Of a stretch of 64,000 nt of DNA, positions 36,362 through 45,360 are shown one piece after another. Made by a program: the position numbers and the translations under genes. Below the pieces are notes generated by a model. That model was not told the origin of the DNA. It did no database searches and saw only the letters and a program-made list of their open reading frames with translations. Source of the stretch: Pseudomonadales bacterium (lineage in GTDB: Bacteria; Pseudomonadota; Gammaproteobacteria; Pseudomonadales; Azotimanducaceae); NCBI GenBank assembly GCA_028281005.1, contig JANQKS010000030.1, forward strand, positions 28,051-92,050. The letters are read 5' to 3'. Position 1 is the stretch's first letter. Each line of letters starts with the position of its first letter.

Positions 36362-36876
36362 ACTTAATCAATCTTATCCTTCTCACGCACATCACGACAC
36401 CAAAAGAACTGAGTGGGGAATGGGGCCATGCTGTGTAGGACCACAACACTATTGGTGCTATCGTCGAGGCAACCCGAACCGCGTTCAATTTGAGCCGCGC
36501 GGCGATGGCAGAGGCGCTCAAAGACGCAGAAATTCTCGTCTCCTCCAGCGGTCAGGGTCTTAAAAACGTCTATACGCCTGGCATGAACACGCTGGGCCAG
36601 TTAATGTTCGACGCCGGTTGGTCGCGCGGACATGTGGCGGTCACCCTCGATAGACTCTTCGACGCAACCGCCGAGCAAATTGCCACCTTTGTGGCGAGGT
36701 TGAGTGGTCACAACGGCCGTCGAGATTGTCACGTATGCGATACCGGCAACCACCGACTACCTGCTGGAAGCATGCGAAAAACTCACAGCGCTCGACGCTA
36801 CCCGCGAAATGCTGCAAAACGCAGCGATACAAACCGGTAAATGGCGCTTGCAACCGTATAAAGCATCCTGGATACC
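36362..36876. other. Gene-poor, degraded stretch
   Basis: No complete gene is apparent. A rightward frame from about 36436 to 36700 reads protein-like sequence (FNLSRAAMAEALKDAEILVS, MNTLGQLMFDAGWSRGHVAV). It then continues only in another frame (TTAVEIVTYAIPATTDYLLE) up to about 36840. There is no start and no recognisable family. I read it as remains of one or two genes rather than as a working CDS. Confidence 0.4.
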
Positions 36877-37130
36877 TTGTTTCGTCCCCCGCTACCCCCA
36901 AAGGCGAGCGCCAACAACCAACAAGTATTCACAACCAACGGTGTCACCGTTGCATTCCCCGACATCTGTAAAACGCCTACGCCTGTCGGTTTGGTACCCA
37001 TTCCTTACCCACCATCTCAATGGCTGGGTCTCGCAAAAGTGGCAAGAAGGTCACCCAAACCAACATCAGCAACTCGCACCTAAATCCGGCGACTACCAAA
37101 TGGCGAACGGCGATGTTTTGCGGATTCAAC
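36877..37130 (+). pseudogene. Remnant of a PAAR-like (DUF4150) gene
   Basis: The segment ANNQQVFTTNGVTVAFPDIC plus KTPTPVGLVPIPYP resembles the start of DUF4150/PAAR-like proteins (TxxGGxxxAFPDVCxTPxPxxPVPIPYPN), which tip type VI secretion spikes. After 37020 the likeness continues in a second frame (SGKKVTQTNISNS) and then a third (KSGDYQMANGDV), so at least two frameshifts are present. No other type VI genes are in the window. Confidence 0.45.
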
Positions 37131-37348
37131 CAGGCAAAAGTAAATCTAAGACTGGTCTGCCACAGCCGATTGTCAGTGTGCTACGAGGCGCCAAACAAAT
37201 TCGCATCGAGCGCACGACGCTACTGCCACTACCGAATGGCAATTACTGCGGGGTGTGCGCGGTGCGTGGCACCGTGACCAGCATATACCTGATGCAAGCA
37301 CAACGAAAAGCGACAGGAAGGCGTTAGCGCTGAACGCATAATACCACC

Positions 37349-37387
37349 GCAGCTGAACACGCTTCGAACAAGCGACCCGCAACGTCG
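37349..37387. repeat. tRNA-linked repeat, copy A
   Basis: This 39-bp sequence (GCAGCTGAACACGCTTCGAA...) matches copy B at 37496-37534 at 33 of 39 positions. On the reverse strand each copy follows a copy of the tRNA-Gly 3' tail. Confidence 0.75.
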
Positions 37388-37429
37388 TGGAGCCGGCAAC
37401 CTACATTGACGAGTCAAAGTCTTTTGAGT

Positions 37430-37445
37430 AATTGGAGCGGGAAAC
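37430..37445 (-). repeat. Duplicate of the tRNA-Gly 3' end
   Basis: AATTGGAGCGGGAAAC is identical to 37634-37649, which is the 3' end of tRNA-Gly including the encoded CCA plus three flanking bases. The two copies are 204 bp apart in direct orientation. Such tail duplications arise at integrase attachment sites or in tyrT-type tail-repeat arrays. Confidence 0.85.
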
Positions 37446-37446
37446 A

Positions 37447-37556
37447 CGCGCAAGCATGCTTGCGCGGTCAACCACGCAGCGGCATGCAGGCCGCTGCAGC
37501 TGAATACACTTCGAAGGAGCGACCCGCAGGGTCGCACTTCGACGCATGCGTCGAAG
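37447..37556. repeat. Chain of four perfect palindromes/hairpins
   Basis: Within 110 bp lie CGCGCAAGCATGCTTGCGCG (37447-37466), GCAGCGGC/GCCGCTGC with a 6-base loop (37476-37497), GCGACCC/GGGTCGC with a 3-base loop (37519-37535) and CTTCGACGCATGCGTCGAAG (37537-37556). All are perfect. The chain lies between the two tRNA-tail copies and contains repeat copy B. Confidence 0.85.
37496..37534. repeat. tRNA-linked repeat, copy B
   Basis: Second copy of the 39-bp repeat (33/39 identical to 37349-37387). It starts inside one hairpin and ends inside the GCGACCC/GGGTCGC hairpin; in copy A that hairpin is broken by two changes. Confidence 0.75.
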
Positions 37557-37636
37557 GTCTGAGCGTCGAGCGCCATACCGGGCGCGAGGATCAAGCGAAG
37601 AGCCCTAAGTCGATCTGGAAGAAAAAATATCGAAAT

Positions 37637-37712
37637 TGGAGCGGGAAACGAGATTCGAACTCGCGACCCCAACCTTGGCAAGGTTGTGCTCTACCAACTG
37701 AGCTATTCCCGC
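37637..37712 (-). tRNA. tRNA-Gly (GCC anticodon)
   Basis: The reverse strand gives a 76-nt cloverleaf with encoded CCA. The acceptor stem is GCGGGAA/TTTCCCGC with discriminator T, the D-arm is GCTCAGTTGGTAGAGC, the anticodon stem is CAACCTTGCCAAGGTTG with GCC in the loop, and the T-loop is GTTCGAATC. A strong promoter lies 36-63 bp upstream. Its 3' end is duplicated at 37430-37445. Confidence 0.97.
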
Positions 37713-37747
37713 ATCATAAGCTACCCAAGGAGTGGGCAGGGAGGCGA

Positions 37748-37775
37748 ATTCTATAGCAGACAGTGCCAGAGTCAA
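37748..37775 (-). promoter_or_regulatory. Housekeeping promoter of tRNA-Gly
   Basis: The reverse strand has TTGACT (37770-37775), 16 bases, then TAGAAT (37748-37753), followed by a GC-rich discriminator (TCGCCTCCC) typical of stringently controlled stable-RNA promoters. Initiation near 37741 would leave a leader of about 29 bases. Confidence 0.75.
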
Positions 37776-37804
37776 ATACCCGAGCACCCAACGCCGCGTA
37801 AGGT

Positions 37805-39433
37805 TTAACCCCCGCTCACCAACCCCGCTTGCACGTCCGCTTCCACCCATTCGGTTTCGCGCTGCGCCGGGTTTCCCATGCCACCACCGCCCGGCGTCTC
37901 GAGGACCAACTTATGCCCAGGCGGCACCAGTTCACGGCCTTTCGCCGCCAAGTTGTACTCCTGACCCTGCTCATCCACAGTAAAGACGCGCCCCGCGGCA
38001 CCATCTTCGCCACCATCACGTCCGCGCGCGGGGTGGTGAACCCGATCAAACATTTTGGAAATCACAAACTCCGCACCATGGCGGTGGCTGATTTCAATCC
38101 GCTGCCCCAGTCCGCCACGCAGAGCGCCCGCACCGCCGGAGTCGGGTCGGTATTCTTTACGCCACACGATTAGAGGAGAGGTGGCCTCGTTTACCTCGGT
38201 TGAAGTGGTGCGAACGCCCGATGGAAAGGCGGTGGTGGATAAGCCGTCCTTGTGCGGGCGTGCGCCGGTGCCGCCATTGAAAATGGGGTTGATGACAAAC
38301 TCACCACCCACGTCATTGTCACCCCGGCCACTTAGGCTGCTCATGAAGACCGGGTTCCAGATACACGAGGCCCCCTCCGCCGGAACTTGACCAGGTACAA
38401 CCTGGTGCAAGCAACCTAACACCACGTCCGGCAACATCTGCCCGATGGCGTGGCGGGCGGAGACACCGCGCGGCGCGCTGGCATTCACCAAACAGTCCTG
38501 TGGCGCGGTGACTTTAATGACGCTGAGCGATCCAGCGTTATTGGGTACTTCGTTACCCACCAGGCAGCGCACGCCAAAAGAGGCGTACGCCTGGGTATAT
38601 GGCAGCGGTACATTAATCCCTTTGGCGGACACTGGCGACGTGCCAGCAAAATCAACCAAGATTTCATCCGTGCCAACGGTCAGTGCGGCGCACAAAGTCA
38701 CCGGCTCATCATAGCCGTCGATGGTCATACTGTAGCGGTAGGTGCCTTGAGTAAGCTCCGCAATCTTACCCACCATGGCCTGGCGACTGCGGGCCAAAAT
38801 GACGTCACCCAAACCCTCTAGATCTTCCAGGCCAAGATCATCCAGCATTTCCAGCAGCTGCTCAGCACCGCTGTCGTTACAAGCTGTCAGGGAATAAAGA
38901 TCCCCCTCCGCCACCATTGGGTCGCGCACATTGGCCTGCAGAATCTCCATTAAGATCTCATTGCGTTGGCCCGCTTGGAAGAGATAAGCAATAGGGATTC
39001 GTATCCCTTCCTCAAACAGGTCGTTGGCGTCGGGCCCAAAACCACGGCCGCCTACATCGGCAATGTGACTGGTGGACGCAAACAGCGCGACACAGCGTGA
39101 TTGTTTGAACACCGGAGTCACCACGGTGAAGTCATTTAGATGCCCGGTACCGTCCCAGGGGTCGTTGGTGAGCAACACATCTCCGGGTGACAAGCTCTCC
39201 AACGTATATTTGTAGAGAAATTTGCCCACTGCATCTGCCATGGAATTGACGTGCCCAGGGGTACCGGTCACCGCCTGGGCCAACATCTGCCCATTTAGAT
39301 TAAACACCCCTGCAGAGAGATCACCTGCTTCACGCACCACCGGGCTGAACGCGGTGCGCATCAGTACCTGGGCCTGCTCCTCGACAATGGCCAGCAACCG
39401 GTTCCACGCCAACTGTATCTGCAATTCGTTCAT
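37805..39433 (-). CDS. Hydantoinase B/oxoprolinase family protein
   Basis: The 542-residue HyuB-type subunit shows IQLAWNRLLAIVEEQAQVLM, SAGVFNLNGQMLAQAVTGTP, LLTNDPWDGTGHLNDFTVVT, HIADVGGRGFGPDANDLFEE and the glycine-rich C terminus KLVLETPGGGGMGNP. With subunit A it performs ATP-dependent opening of a cyclic amide (hydantoin or 5-oxoproline type) or an acetone-carboxylase-like reaction. Its ATG overlaps the end of the hyuA-like gene by 4 bases. It is the last protein gene before tRNA-Gly. Confidence 0.92.
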   Translation of the reverse strand: MNELQIQLAWNRLLAIVEEQAQVLMRTAFSPVVREAGDLSAGVFNLNGQMLAQAVTGTPGHVNSMADAVGKFLYKYTLESLSPGDVLLTNDPWDGTGHLNDFTVVTPVFKQSRCVALFASTSHIADVGGRGFGPDANDLFEEGIRIPIAYLFQAGQRNEILMEILQANVRDPMVAEGDLYSLTACNDSGAEQLLEMLDDLGLEDLEGLGDVILARSRQAMVGKIAELTQGTYRYSMTIDGYDEPVTLCAALTVGTDEILVDFAGTSPVSAKGINVPLPYTQAYASFGVRCLVGNEVPNNAGSLSVIKVTAPQDCLVNASAPRGVSARHAIGQMLPDVVLGCLHQVVPGQVPAEGASCIWNPVFMSSLSGRGDNDVGGEFVINPIFNGGTGARPHKDGLSTTAFPSGVRTTSTEVNEATSPLIVWRKEYRPDSGGAGALRGGLGQRIEISHRHGAEFVISKMFDRVHHPARGRDGGEDGAAGRVFTVDEQGQEYNLAAKGRELVPPGHKLVLETPGGGGMGNPAQRETEWVEADVQAGLVSGG

Positions 39434-41493
39434 GTTTGGCTTGTCCGATCTACGCTAAGGGTGCCGTCGCTTAACTTAGTCACTGCAAAATCCGTTGGCA
39501 CCACAGTTGTGGTTTGTTCTTCCACCACCAACAGCGGACCGGGGTGTTGCTCTCCCACCTCCAGCGCCTCGCGAAACACACTGAATGCTTCAACCGGTTC
39601 ACCTTGATCGAAGAGTGTCACCTCTCGCTCAAGCGCCCGCTCAGGTGCAGAAGGAGTCTGCTCCTGTTCCACCTGCGCCGCCTGTTCCGAGCTCAGCGAC
39701 AATGTCCAACTTAAGATTTCCACTGCCATGCCCGGGATGGTACGTCCGTACAGCTGCCGATAAACCCGCTCGAATCGCTCTCTCAACTCCGCTTGCGCTA
39801 AGGTCTGCATGGCAGACACATCAACCGCCACTTCATACCCCTGCCCTACATAGCGCATGTACGCCTCGCGCTTTTCCATCACTGCACCGGTTTCACCCGC
39901 GCCACTCAGCACCTTGGCTGCTTCTGCGCGCATGTCCGCAAACAGCTCATCAACCACACGCTGTTGCAGCGCGTCCAGCAGTACATAATGGCTGCGCACC
40001 ACTTCAAAACTCACCGGCGCCAATAGAAAACCAATGGCACTGCCAACCCCGGCACCGGGGGGTACCAGGACACGATCAATTTTCAGTTTTCTGGCTAAAG
40101 CTGCCGCATGCAAGGGTGCAGCTCCGCCAAAGGCAATCATGCAGCGACCTTGCACGTCTTTTCCCCATTCCGCGGCGTGAGCACGCGCGGCAGCGCCCAT
40201 GTTGTCTTCGACAATTTCGGCGATGGCGTGCGCACCTTCGGCCACATCCATCTGTAACGGCTGGGCAACCTGGGCTTGCACCGCGGCTCGCGCTTGCGTC
40301 ACATCGAGCTGCAATTTACCGCCGCCGAACAACTCCGGTGAAAGTTTTCCCAAAATGACATCCGCGTCTGTCACCGTTGCGAACTCTCCTCCCCGCCCGT
40401 AACAAGCGGGCCCAGGCTCGGAGCCGGCGCTTTCCGGTCCCACTTGAACGCGTTGCAGCGCATCGATGCTGGCGATGGAGCCGCCGCCGGCCCCAATTTC
40501 CACCATTTCAATGACGGGGATACGCACCGGCAAGCCGCTGCCTTTCTTAAAACGGTAACTGCGGTCCACTTCAAAAGCGCGCGAATGCTGGGGTTGGCCA
40601 TCGTCAATCATGCAAATTTTGGCGGTAGTGCCGCCCATATCAAATGAGACCACCTGCGCAATCGCATGCTGATCAGCCAGGTGTGCCGCCAAAATCGCGC
40701 CACCCGCGGGCCCGGATTCCACCAAACGGATCGGATAGTCGCGTGCCGCTTGCAGCGTGGTCAGCCCTCCGCCGGAGGTCATCATCAGCACTTCACAGCC
40801 GCATCCTTTGGCTCGCAATTGGTTTTCGAGACTCGCTAGATAGCGCGACATCAGCGGCTTTACGTAAGCGTTCGCCACCGTGGTGGAGGTACGTTCGTAT
40901 TCACGGATCTCGGGGCACACATCACTCGACAACGTCAGCGCCAGCTGTGGGAAATTGCGCAATACAATTTCTGCCACTTGTTGCTCGTGGCGTGGATTGG
41001 CGTAACTGTGCAAAAAGGCGACAGCCGCGGCTTCAACTCCTTGTTCAACCAAGTTGGCCAACGCTTCTTCTACCTGGCTGGCATCAAGCGATATCAGCAC
41101 TTCGCCATCCGCAGCGACCCGCTCGCTGATACCGAGGCGCCAATGCCTGGGCACCAGGGGCCGCGGCCGGTCGATGTTCACGTCGTATTGTTCGAAGCGG
41201 TTTTCAAAAGCCATTTCCAAAGCATCGCGATGCCCCGCAGTGGTGAGCAACGCCGTATCCGCGCCACGCCGCTCAATCAAAGCGTTGGTCGCCAGCGTGG
41301 TGCCATGCAGCACCAGTTCCACCTCACCCGCTTGCACACCGGCACGGGTCAACACATCTTCGATCCCTTGCATAACCCCAGCAGCGGGATCGGCATAGGT
41401 AGTCAGCACCTTGACGGTGGTCAGCGCACCGCTTTGCGAGAGCACCACATCGGTAAAAGTGCCGCCAATATCAACACTCAGGCGCACACTCAT
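39430..41493 (-). CDS. Hydantoinase/oxoprolinase family protein, subunit A
   Basis: The 687-residue subunit has the ASKHA-type ATP-binding start LSVDIGGTFTDVVLSQSG, GTTLATNALIERRGADTALL, VVSFDMGGTTAKICMIDDG and GAGGGSIASIDALQRVQVGP with PGPACYGRGG. It should phosphorylate the ring substrate for subunit B. It overlaps subunit B and the upstream MFS gene by 4 bases each, so transport and ring opening are translated together. The exact substrate cannot be read from sequence. Confidence 0.92.
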   Translation of the reverse strand: MSVRLSVDIGGTFTDVVLSQSGALTTVKVLTTYADPAAGVMQGIEDVLTRAGVQAGEVELVLHGTTLATNALIERRGADTALLTTAGHRDALEMAFENRFEQYDVNIDRPRPLVPRHWRLGISERVAADGEVLISLDASQVEEALANLVEQGVEAAAVAFLHSYANPRHEQQVAEIVLRNFPQLALTLSSDVCPEIREYERTSTTVANAYVKPLMSRYLASLENQLRAKGCGCEVLMMTSGGGLTTLQAARDYPIRLVESGPAGGAILAAHLADQHAIAQVVSFDMGGTTAKICMIDDGQPQHSRAFEVDRSYRFKKGSGLPVRIPVIEMVEIGAGGGSIASIDALQRVQVGPESAGSEPGPACYGRGGEFATVTDADVILGKLSPELFGGGKLQLDVTQARAAVQAQVAQPLQMDVAEGAHAIAEIVEDNMGAAARAHAAEWGKDVQGRCMIAFGGAAPLHAAALARKLKIDRVLVPPGAGVGSAIGFLLAPVSFEVVRSHYVLLDALQQRVVDELFADMRAEAAKVLSGAGETGAVMEKREAYMRYVGQGYEVAVDVSAMQTLAQAELRERFERVYRQLYGRTIPGMAVEILSWTLSLSSEQAAQVEQEQTPSAPERALEREVTLFDQGEPVEAFSVFREALEVGEQHPGPLLVVEEQTTTVVPTDFAVTKLSDGTLSVDRTSQT

Positions 41494-42707
41494 GCCGCCT
41501 CCTCACTGGGCGCACTGGGGATAAATTCGGTTTGCCACAGCTTGGACATCAGGGCGATGGCAAAACTCACCACCAACATACAGGCGCCGCTGATCTGTAT
41601 CGCTTGTTGCGGGCCAAGCAATTCAGACAAATAACCACAAAACAAAGTCCCCAACGGGCCCGCACCCATAAAAGAAAACGCGTAAAAACTCATGACACGC
41701 GAACGCTGTTCAGGCGGTGCCAGCTCCTGCATCAAAGTGCGCGACATGGGCATGGCCACACCACCGCATAATCCCCAGGCAAACACCAGTGCACAGAAAG
41801 CCCAAAACTCGTCAACGCTGCCAGCGAGAAACAACACCACCGCCCCCAAAGCCTGGAAAGTAATGAGCGCACGCCCTGGCCGTTGCACATAACCTACCCG
41901 CAACATCACCACAATGGTTAACACCAAACCGGCGGAGTTGAAGGCATTGAGCAGACCAAGATCGCTGGAGGAGCCGTCAAATACTTCACGCACCACCAAC
42001 GGAAAGCCAACAATGAAGCTGCCCATGAAAAACAACGCCATGGCAACGTTCTGCACTACCACCATGCGCATGATGTTTGAAGTCGCAATGGTTTTGGCAC
42101 CCTGCACCACATCTTTCATAACCGAATGTTCACTGCCCGGATGCGGCGCCACCACGCCCATTTTGCGAATGTAGATATAAGCGGCCACACCGATGAAAAG
42201 AAACAAGCTCTGCATCAACATAACAGCGGAAGCACCCACCGTGTCCGCAAAAGCCGCGAGGCCGTAGCCGAGAATTTGCCCGCCAAATTGGCAGAAACTG
42301 GTGAGCAGTACGGTGCGCTGCACCTGATCACCTGCCACGTGATTGAGCAGCCCGTCCCTCGCTGGGGTAACGAATGCTTGGGCACACCCCATCAGTACCG
42401 CGTATAACACCATGACCGGGTAAGACAGCCAGCCCGCTTGAATGGCGACGATCAGCAACCACGGCGTTAGACCGGCAAAGGTTTGCGCCCACAGCGCTTG
42501 GCGGTCTGGCCCAAGCCGATCGGCCAGCGCGCCGGCCACCAGAATCAGCAGCATACCCGGCAACAGCAACGCAGTTTGCGCCCACCCCACCAGCTCCGCC
42601 GGTTCTCGCAGGACAATGGTAACCAGCCACGCAAATGTCACCGATTGCATACCAAAAGCAAGAAACCAACTGCCGGTCACAATGAGGTATAGGGTGCGAG
42701 GCGCCAC
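41490..42707 (-). CDS. Major facilitator superfamily transporter
   Basis: The 405-residue protein has about 12 hydrophobic spans and the MFS loop 2-3 motif GALADRLGPDRQ. It belongs to the MFS_3/EntS-like group. The 4-bp overlap with the oxoprolinase-type subunit A gene suggests that it carries the substrate or product of that enzyme. It starts with GTG (42705-42707), 5 bases after the dehydratase stop. Confidence 0.85.
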   Translation of the reverse strand: MAPRTLYLIVTGSWFLAFGMQSVTFAWLVTIVLREPAELVGWAQTALLLPGMLLILVAGALADRLGPDRQALWAQTFAGLTPWLLIVAIQAGWLSYPVMVLYAVLMGCAQAFVTPARDGLLNHVAGDQVQRTVLLTSFCQFGGQILGYGLAAFADTVGASAVMLMQSLFLFIGVAAYIYIRKMGVVAPHPGSEHSVMKDVVQGAKTIATSNIMRMVVVQNVAMALFFMGSFIVGFPLVVREVFDGSSSDLGLLNAFNSAGLVLTIVVMLRVGYVQRPGRALITFQALGAVVLFLAGSVDEFWAFCALVFAWGLCGGVAMPMSRTLMQELAPPEQRSRVMSFYAFSFMGAGPLGTLFCGYLSELLGPQQAIQISGACMLVVSFAIALMSKLWQTEFIPSAPSEEAA

Positions 42708-42712
42708 GATCT

Positions 42713-43687
42713 TTACACCTGGGGCGTGTTGCCGGACAGCACGTCCGCAAACACGGGCAGATCAATATTGCCGCCGCTCAGCACCACCGCCGCACGGGTG
42801 CCGGGCAACACATGACCTTGTTGCAACTCACGCGTTAAAGCGGCGGTAGCGGCCGCGCCGGCACCTTCCGCAATGTTATGTGTGCAGCGGTACAGCAAGC
42901 GCATAGCGTCGGCAATCTCTGCGTCACTGACACGCACTATACGCGCTAAACTCTTCTGCAGAATCGCCAAGGCATCAGGGTTCGGCACCCGCGTGGCCAT
43001 ACCATCGGCAAATGTGTGCGCCGAGTTCGTTTCCACCGGGCGGCCCGCTTCCAGCGACAGCGCCATGGCGTCCGCTTGATCCGAAACCACACCCACCACT
43101 TCTGTGCGCAAACCCAGCAAGTCTCGCACCAAACACACACTGACTGCGCCAGAACCCATGCCGATGGGCACATACACCGTCTCTAAATCCGCCACGTCAT
43201 CGAACAGCTCCAAGGCATAGGTAGAGACGCCGCGCACCAGATGTTCATGAAAGGAAGGCACCGCGTGCGCATCATTTTCCGCGGCAAACCGAGCCGCGGC
43301 TTCCCGAGCGACATCAAAATCTTGGCCTTCCTCATGCAGTTGCGCACCCCAGGCGCGCATGGCGGCATTTTTTTCCGCACTGTTGCCAAGCGGGACAAAC
43401 ACGTGCACGTGGTGACCTGAAAAACGCGCAGCAAAAGGGATGGATTGGCCGTGGTTGCCACGCGTCGCGGTCACTAGCTCTGCATTTGATCCGCTGCGCG
43501 CCATTTCATCCATGTACACCAGCCCGCCGCGCACCTTAAATGCACCAATCGGTGTGTGGTTTTCGTGTTTGACCCACACCTCGCAGCCCAGCGCTTCACA
43601 CAACAGCGGCCACGCGTAGGCCGGCGTTGGACGCATCTGCTGATAGATGAGCGACTGGCAGCGCGCCAGGTCTTTGTGGCTAAGCAT
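42713..43687 (-). CDS. Threonine/serine dehydratase-like PLP enzyme
   Basis: The protein is 324 residues from the ATG at 43685-43687 (331 from an upstream TTG). The PLP lysine is in IGAFKVRGG. The Asn/Gly phosphate cradle is ATRGNHGQSIPFAA, and GMGSGAVSV is the second glycine loop. It is a fold-type II enzyme, close to the ectoine-utilisation EutB/threonine dehydratase group. No ACT regulatory domain is present, so it should be a catabolic form. It sits in the same operon as the MFS and oxoprolinase-type genes, which suggests amino-acid catabolism. Confidence 0.87.
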   Translation of the reverse strand: MLSHKDLARCQSLIYQQMRPTPAYAWPLLCEALGCEVWVKHENHTPIGAFKVRGGLVYMDEMARSGSNAELVTATRGNHGQSIPFAARFSGHHVHVFVPLGNSAEKNAAMRAWGAQLHEEGQDFDVAREAAARFAAENDAHAVPSFHEHLVRGVSTYALELFDDVADLETVYVPIGMGSGAVSVCLVRDLLGLRTEVVGVVSDQADAMALSLEAGRPVETNSAHTFADGMATRVPNPDALAILQKSLARIVRVSDAEIADAMRLLYRCTHNIAEGAGAAATAALTRELQQGHVLPGTRAAVVLSGGNIDLPVFADVLSGNTPQV

Positions 43688-43717
43688 TGGAATAGAGGTT
43701 TCGGGCAAACGGCTATG

Positions 43718-44353
43718 CTAGCCCACCACGGTGATCAAACCCAACATCCAGAAGGATAATTCCGCCAGATACCTGAAAATGGGTAACCCCATGATGCTCA
43801 GCACTATTAAACCGAGGAAAACTCCTGTACCGAAGCGCGCGTTGAGGACGCGGTACTGATACGCCATTTGCCGCGGTAGGAAATGCGGCAGTATGTAGTG
43901 CCCGTCCAGCGGGCCAAGGGGGATCAGATTAAACAGCATCAGCAGCAAATTGATCTGTGCCAACAGCGTAAAAAACACCTGCCCGCCGGCATTGTCCCAG
44001 CCGTTGGCCCGCAGCAGCAGATAGACATTCCACGTGACAAACGCCAGCAACAAGTTCATCAACGGGCCTGCAGCTGCCACATATAGATCCGATACACGGG
44101 ATTTGAAGTTGCGTGGATCCGTGGGCACTGGTTTGGCGTAGCCGAACCCAACCAGCACCACCATCAACAAACCCAGAGGGTCGATGTGGGCGATGGGATT
44201 CAGCGTCAGGCGTCCCGCGCGCTGCGCGGTGTCGTCGCCTTGCCACTTGGCCACAATGGCGTGGCCAAACTCGTGAAACGACAACGACAAAATAAGCGCA
44301 ATGATGAGCAGGATGAAGATCTCATACTGCCCGTCTTGTAACAAAAGGAGCAT
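43718..44353 (-). CDS. Site-2 protease family (M50) membrane metalloprotease
   Basis: The 211-residue protein has about six hydrophobic spans. The zinc motif is HEFGH (His27, Glu28, His31), and the third ligand is in NLIPLGPLDGHYI, the compact M50B type without PDZ domains. It cleaves membrane-embedded substrates. The ATG at 44351-44353 follows the lysophospholipase stop by 19 bases; an upstream in-frame start would overlap that gene. The target is unknown. Confidence 0.88.
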   Translation of the reverse strand: MLLLLQDGQYEIFILLIIALILSLSFHEFGHAIVAKWQGDDTAQRAGRLTLNPIAHIDPLGLLMVVLVGFGYAKPVPTDPRNFKSRVSDLYVAAAGPLMNLLLAFVTWNVYLLLRANGWDNAGGQVFFTLLAQINLLLMLFNLIPLGPLDGHYILPHFLPRQMAYQYRVLNARFGTGVFLGLIVLSIMGLPIFRYLAELSFWMLGLITVVG

Positions 44354-44372
44354 GCTGGCGCCGCCGCTTGAT

Positions 44373-45290
44373 TCAGGTTGCTGAGCGTTTGGCCAACCAG
44401 GCAATCAGATCCGCAATCACCTCTTCCCGATTGGTTTCATTAAACATTTCGTGTCGACCACCCGGATACCATTTGACTTCGATGTGCTTAACCCCCTGGT
44501 CATAAAACGCTTGCAGCATGCGGTTAATGTCTTTTTGCTCACCGTGGACTGGGTCTTCGGTGCCAGAGAAGACATAAATTGGCAACTCTTTGGGAATGTT
44601 GGCTAACACGTCTGGGTGCATGTTTTTGGCCGAGCCTTCAAACAAATCCATTAAGGAGCCGGTAGTCAAGACAAAACCGCAGGCTTCGTCGTCCACATAC
44701 TTCTGCACTTCTGTAGCGTCGCGGGAGAGCCATTCAAAACCGCTGGCCTCGGGGTTGTCGAACGGTTTGTTGGCGTCACCGAACAACATTCGCTGCATCA
44801 GATCACTGGCTGCGTCCGGCCCCAGCCGCCAACGTTCGAAGCGTGCAATGGAGCGCGACAGCAGACCGGCGGACGGCGCTTTAAAGCCCGGTGAGCCAGA
44901 CAACACCAAGGCATCGATGCTGTCGCCGTAGCGGGTGATGTAAAGCTGCGACATCATCGAGCCCATGCTGTGGCCCAGCAGCACAATCGGGGCCTGGGGA
45001 TGCGCTGCGGCAATGTGACGATTCAGTTCATACGCGTCCGCCAGCACCCGATTCCAGCCATCACCACCCATGTAGCCATAGTGGGCCTGGCCGGTGACGC
45101 CGTGGCCGCGGTGATCGTCCGCGTACACCGCGTAACCGGCGGCGTTTAACGCCTGCGCTACCGCATCATAACGTTGCGCGTGTTCACCCATCCCATGGGC
45201 GATGTGGATGACCGCCTGGGGCGCATCCACCAGCCAGCGATAGCAGGACACGTCAGCGCCATCACTGGCGCGTAAAGAAAAAGGCTCCAT
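44373..45290 (-). CDS. Alpha/beta hydrolase (monoacylglycerol lipase/lysophospholipase type)
   Basis: This 305-residue enzyme has AHGMGEHAQRYDAVAQALNA, the oxyanion region DDHRGHG, the nucleophile elbow GHSMG with Ser108, and an acid/His end WYPGGRHEMFNETNR. These are hallmarks of the PldB/monoglyceride-lipase group. No signal peptide is seen, so it is cytoplasmic. It is followed closely by the M50 gene. Confidence 0.88.
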   Translation of the reverse strand: MEPFSLRASDGADVSCYRWLVDAPQAVIHIAHGMGEHAQRYDAVAQALNAAGYAVYADDHRGHGVTGQAHYGYMGGDGWNRVLADAYELNRHIAAAHPQAPIVLLGHSMGSMMSQLYITRYGDSIDALVLSGSPGFKAPSAGLLSRSIARFERWRLGPDAASDLMQRMLFGDANKPFDNPEASGFEWLSRDATEVQKYVDDEACGFVLTTGSLMDLFEGSAKNMHPDVLANIPKELPIYVFSGTEDPVHGEQKDINRMLQAFYDQGVKHIEVKWYPGGRHEMFNETNREEVIADLIAWLAKRSAT

Positions 45291-45360
45291 GATATTTTCC
45301 GTCTTGTTGATCCAGGCCTAGTCCCGCCAAAGGGCAAGGGTAAAAGGCCAAAGGTCTGGC

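Noticed and set aside
37229..37681. Leftward 150-codon frame across the tRNA-Gly tail
   Set aside because: It reads through the tRNA and the palindromic repeats; the protein is a by-product of repeated DNA.
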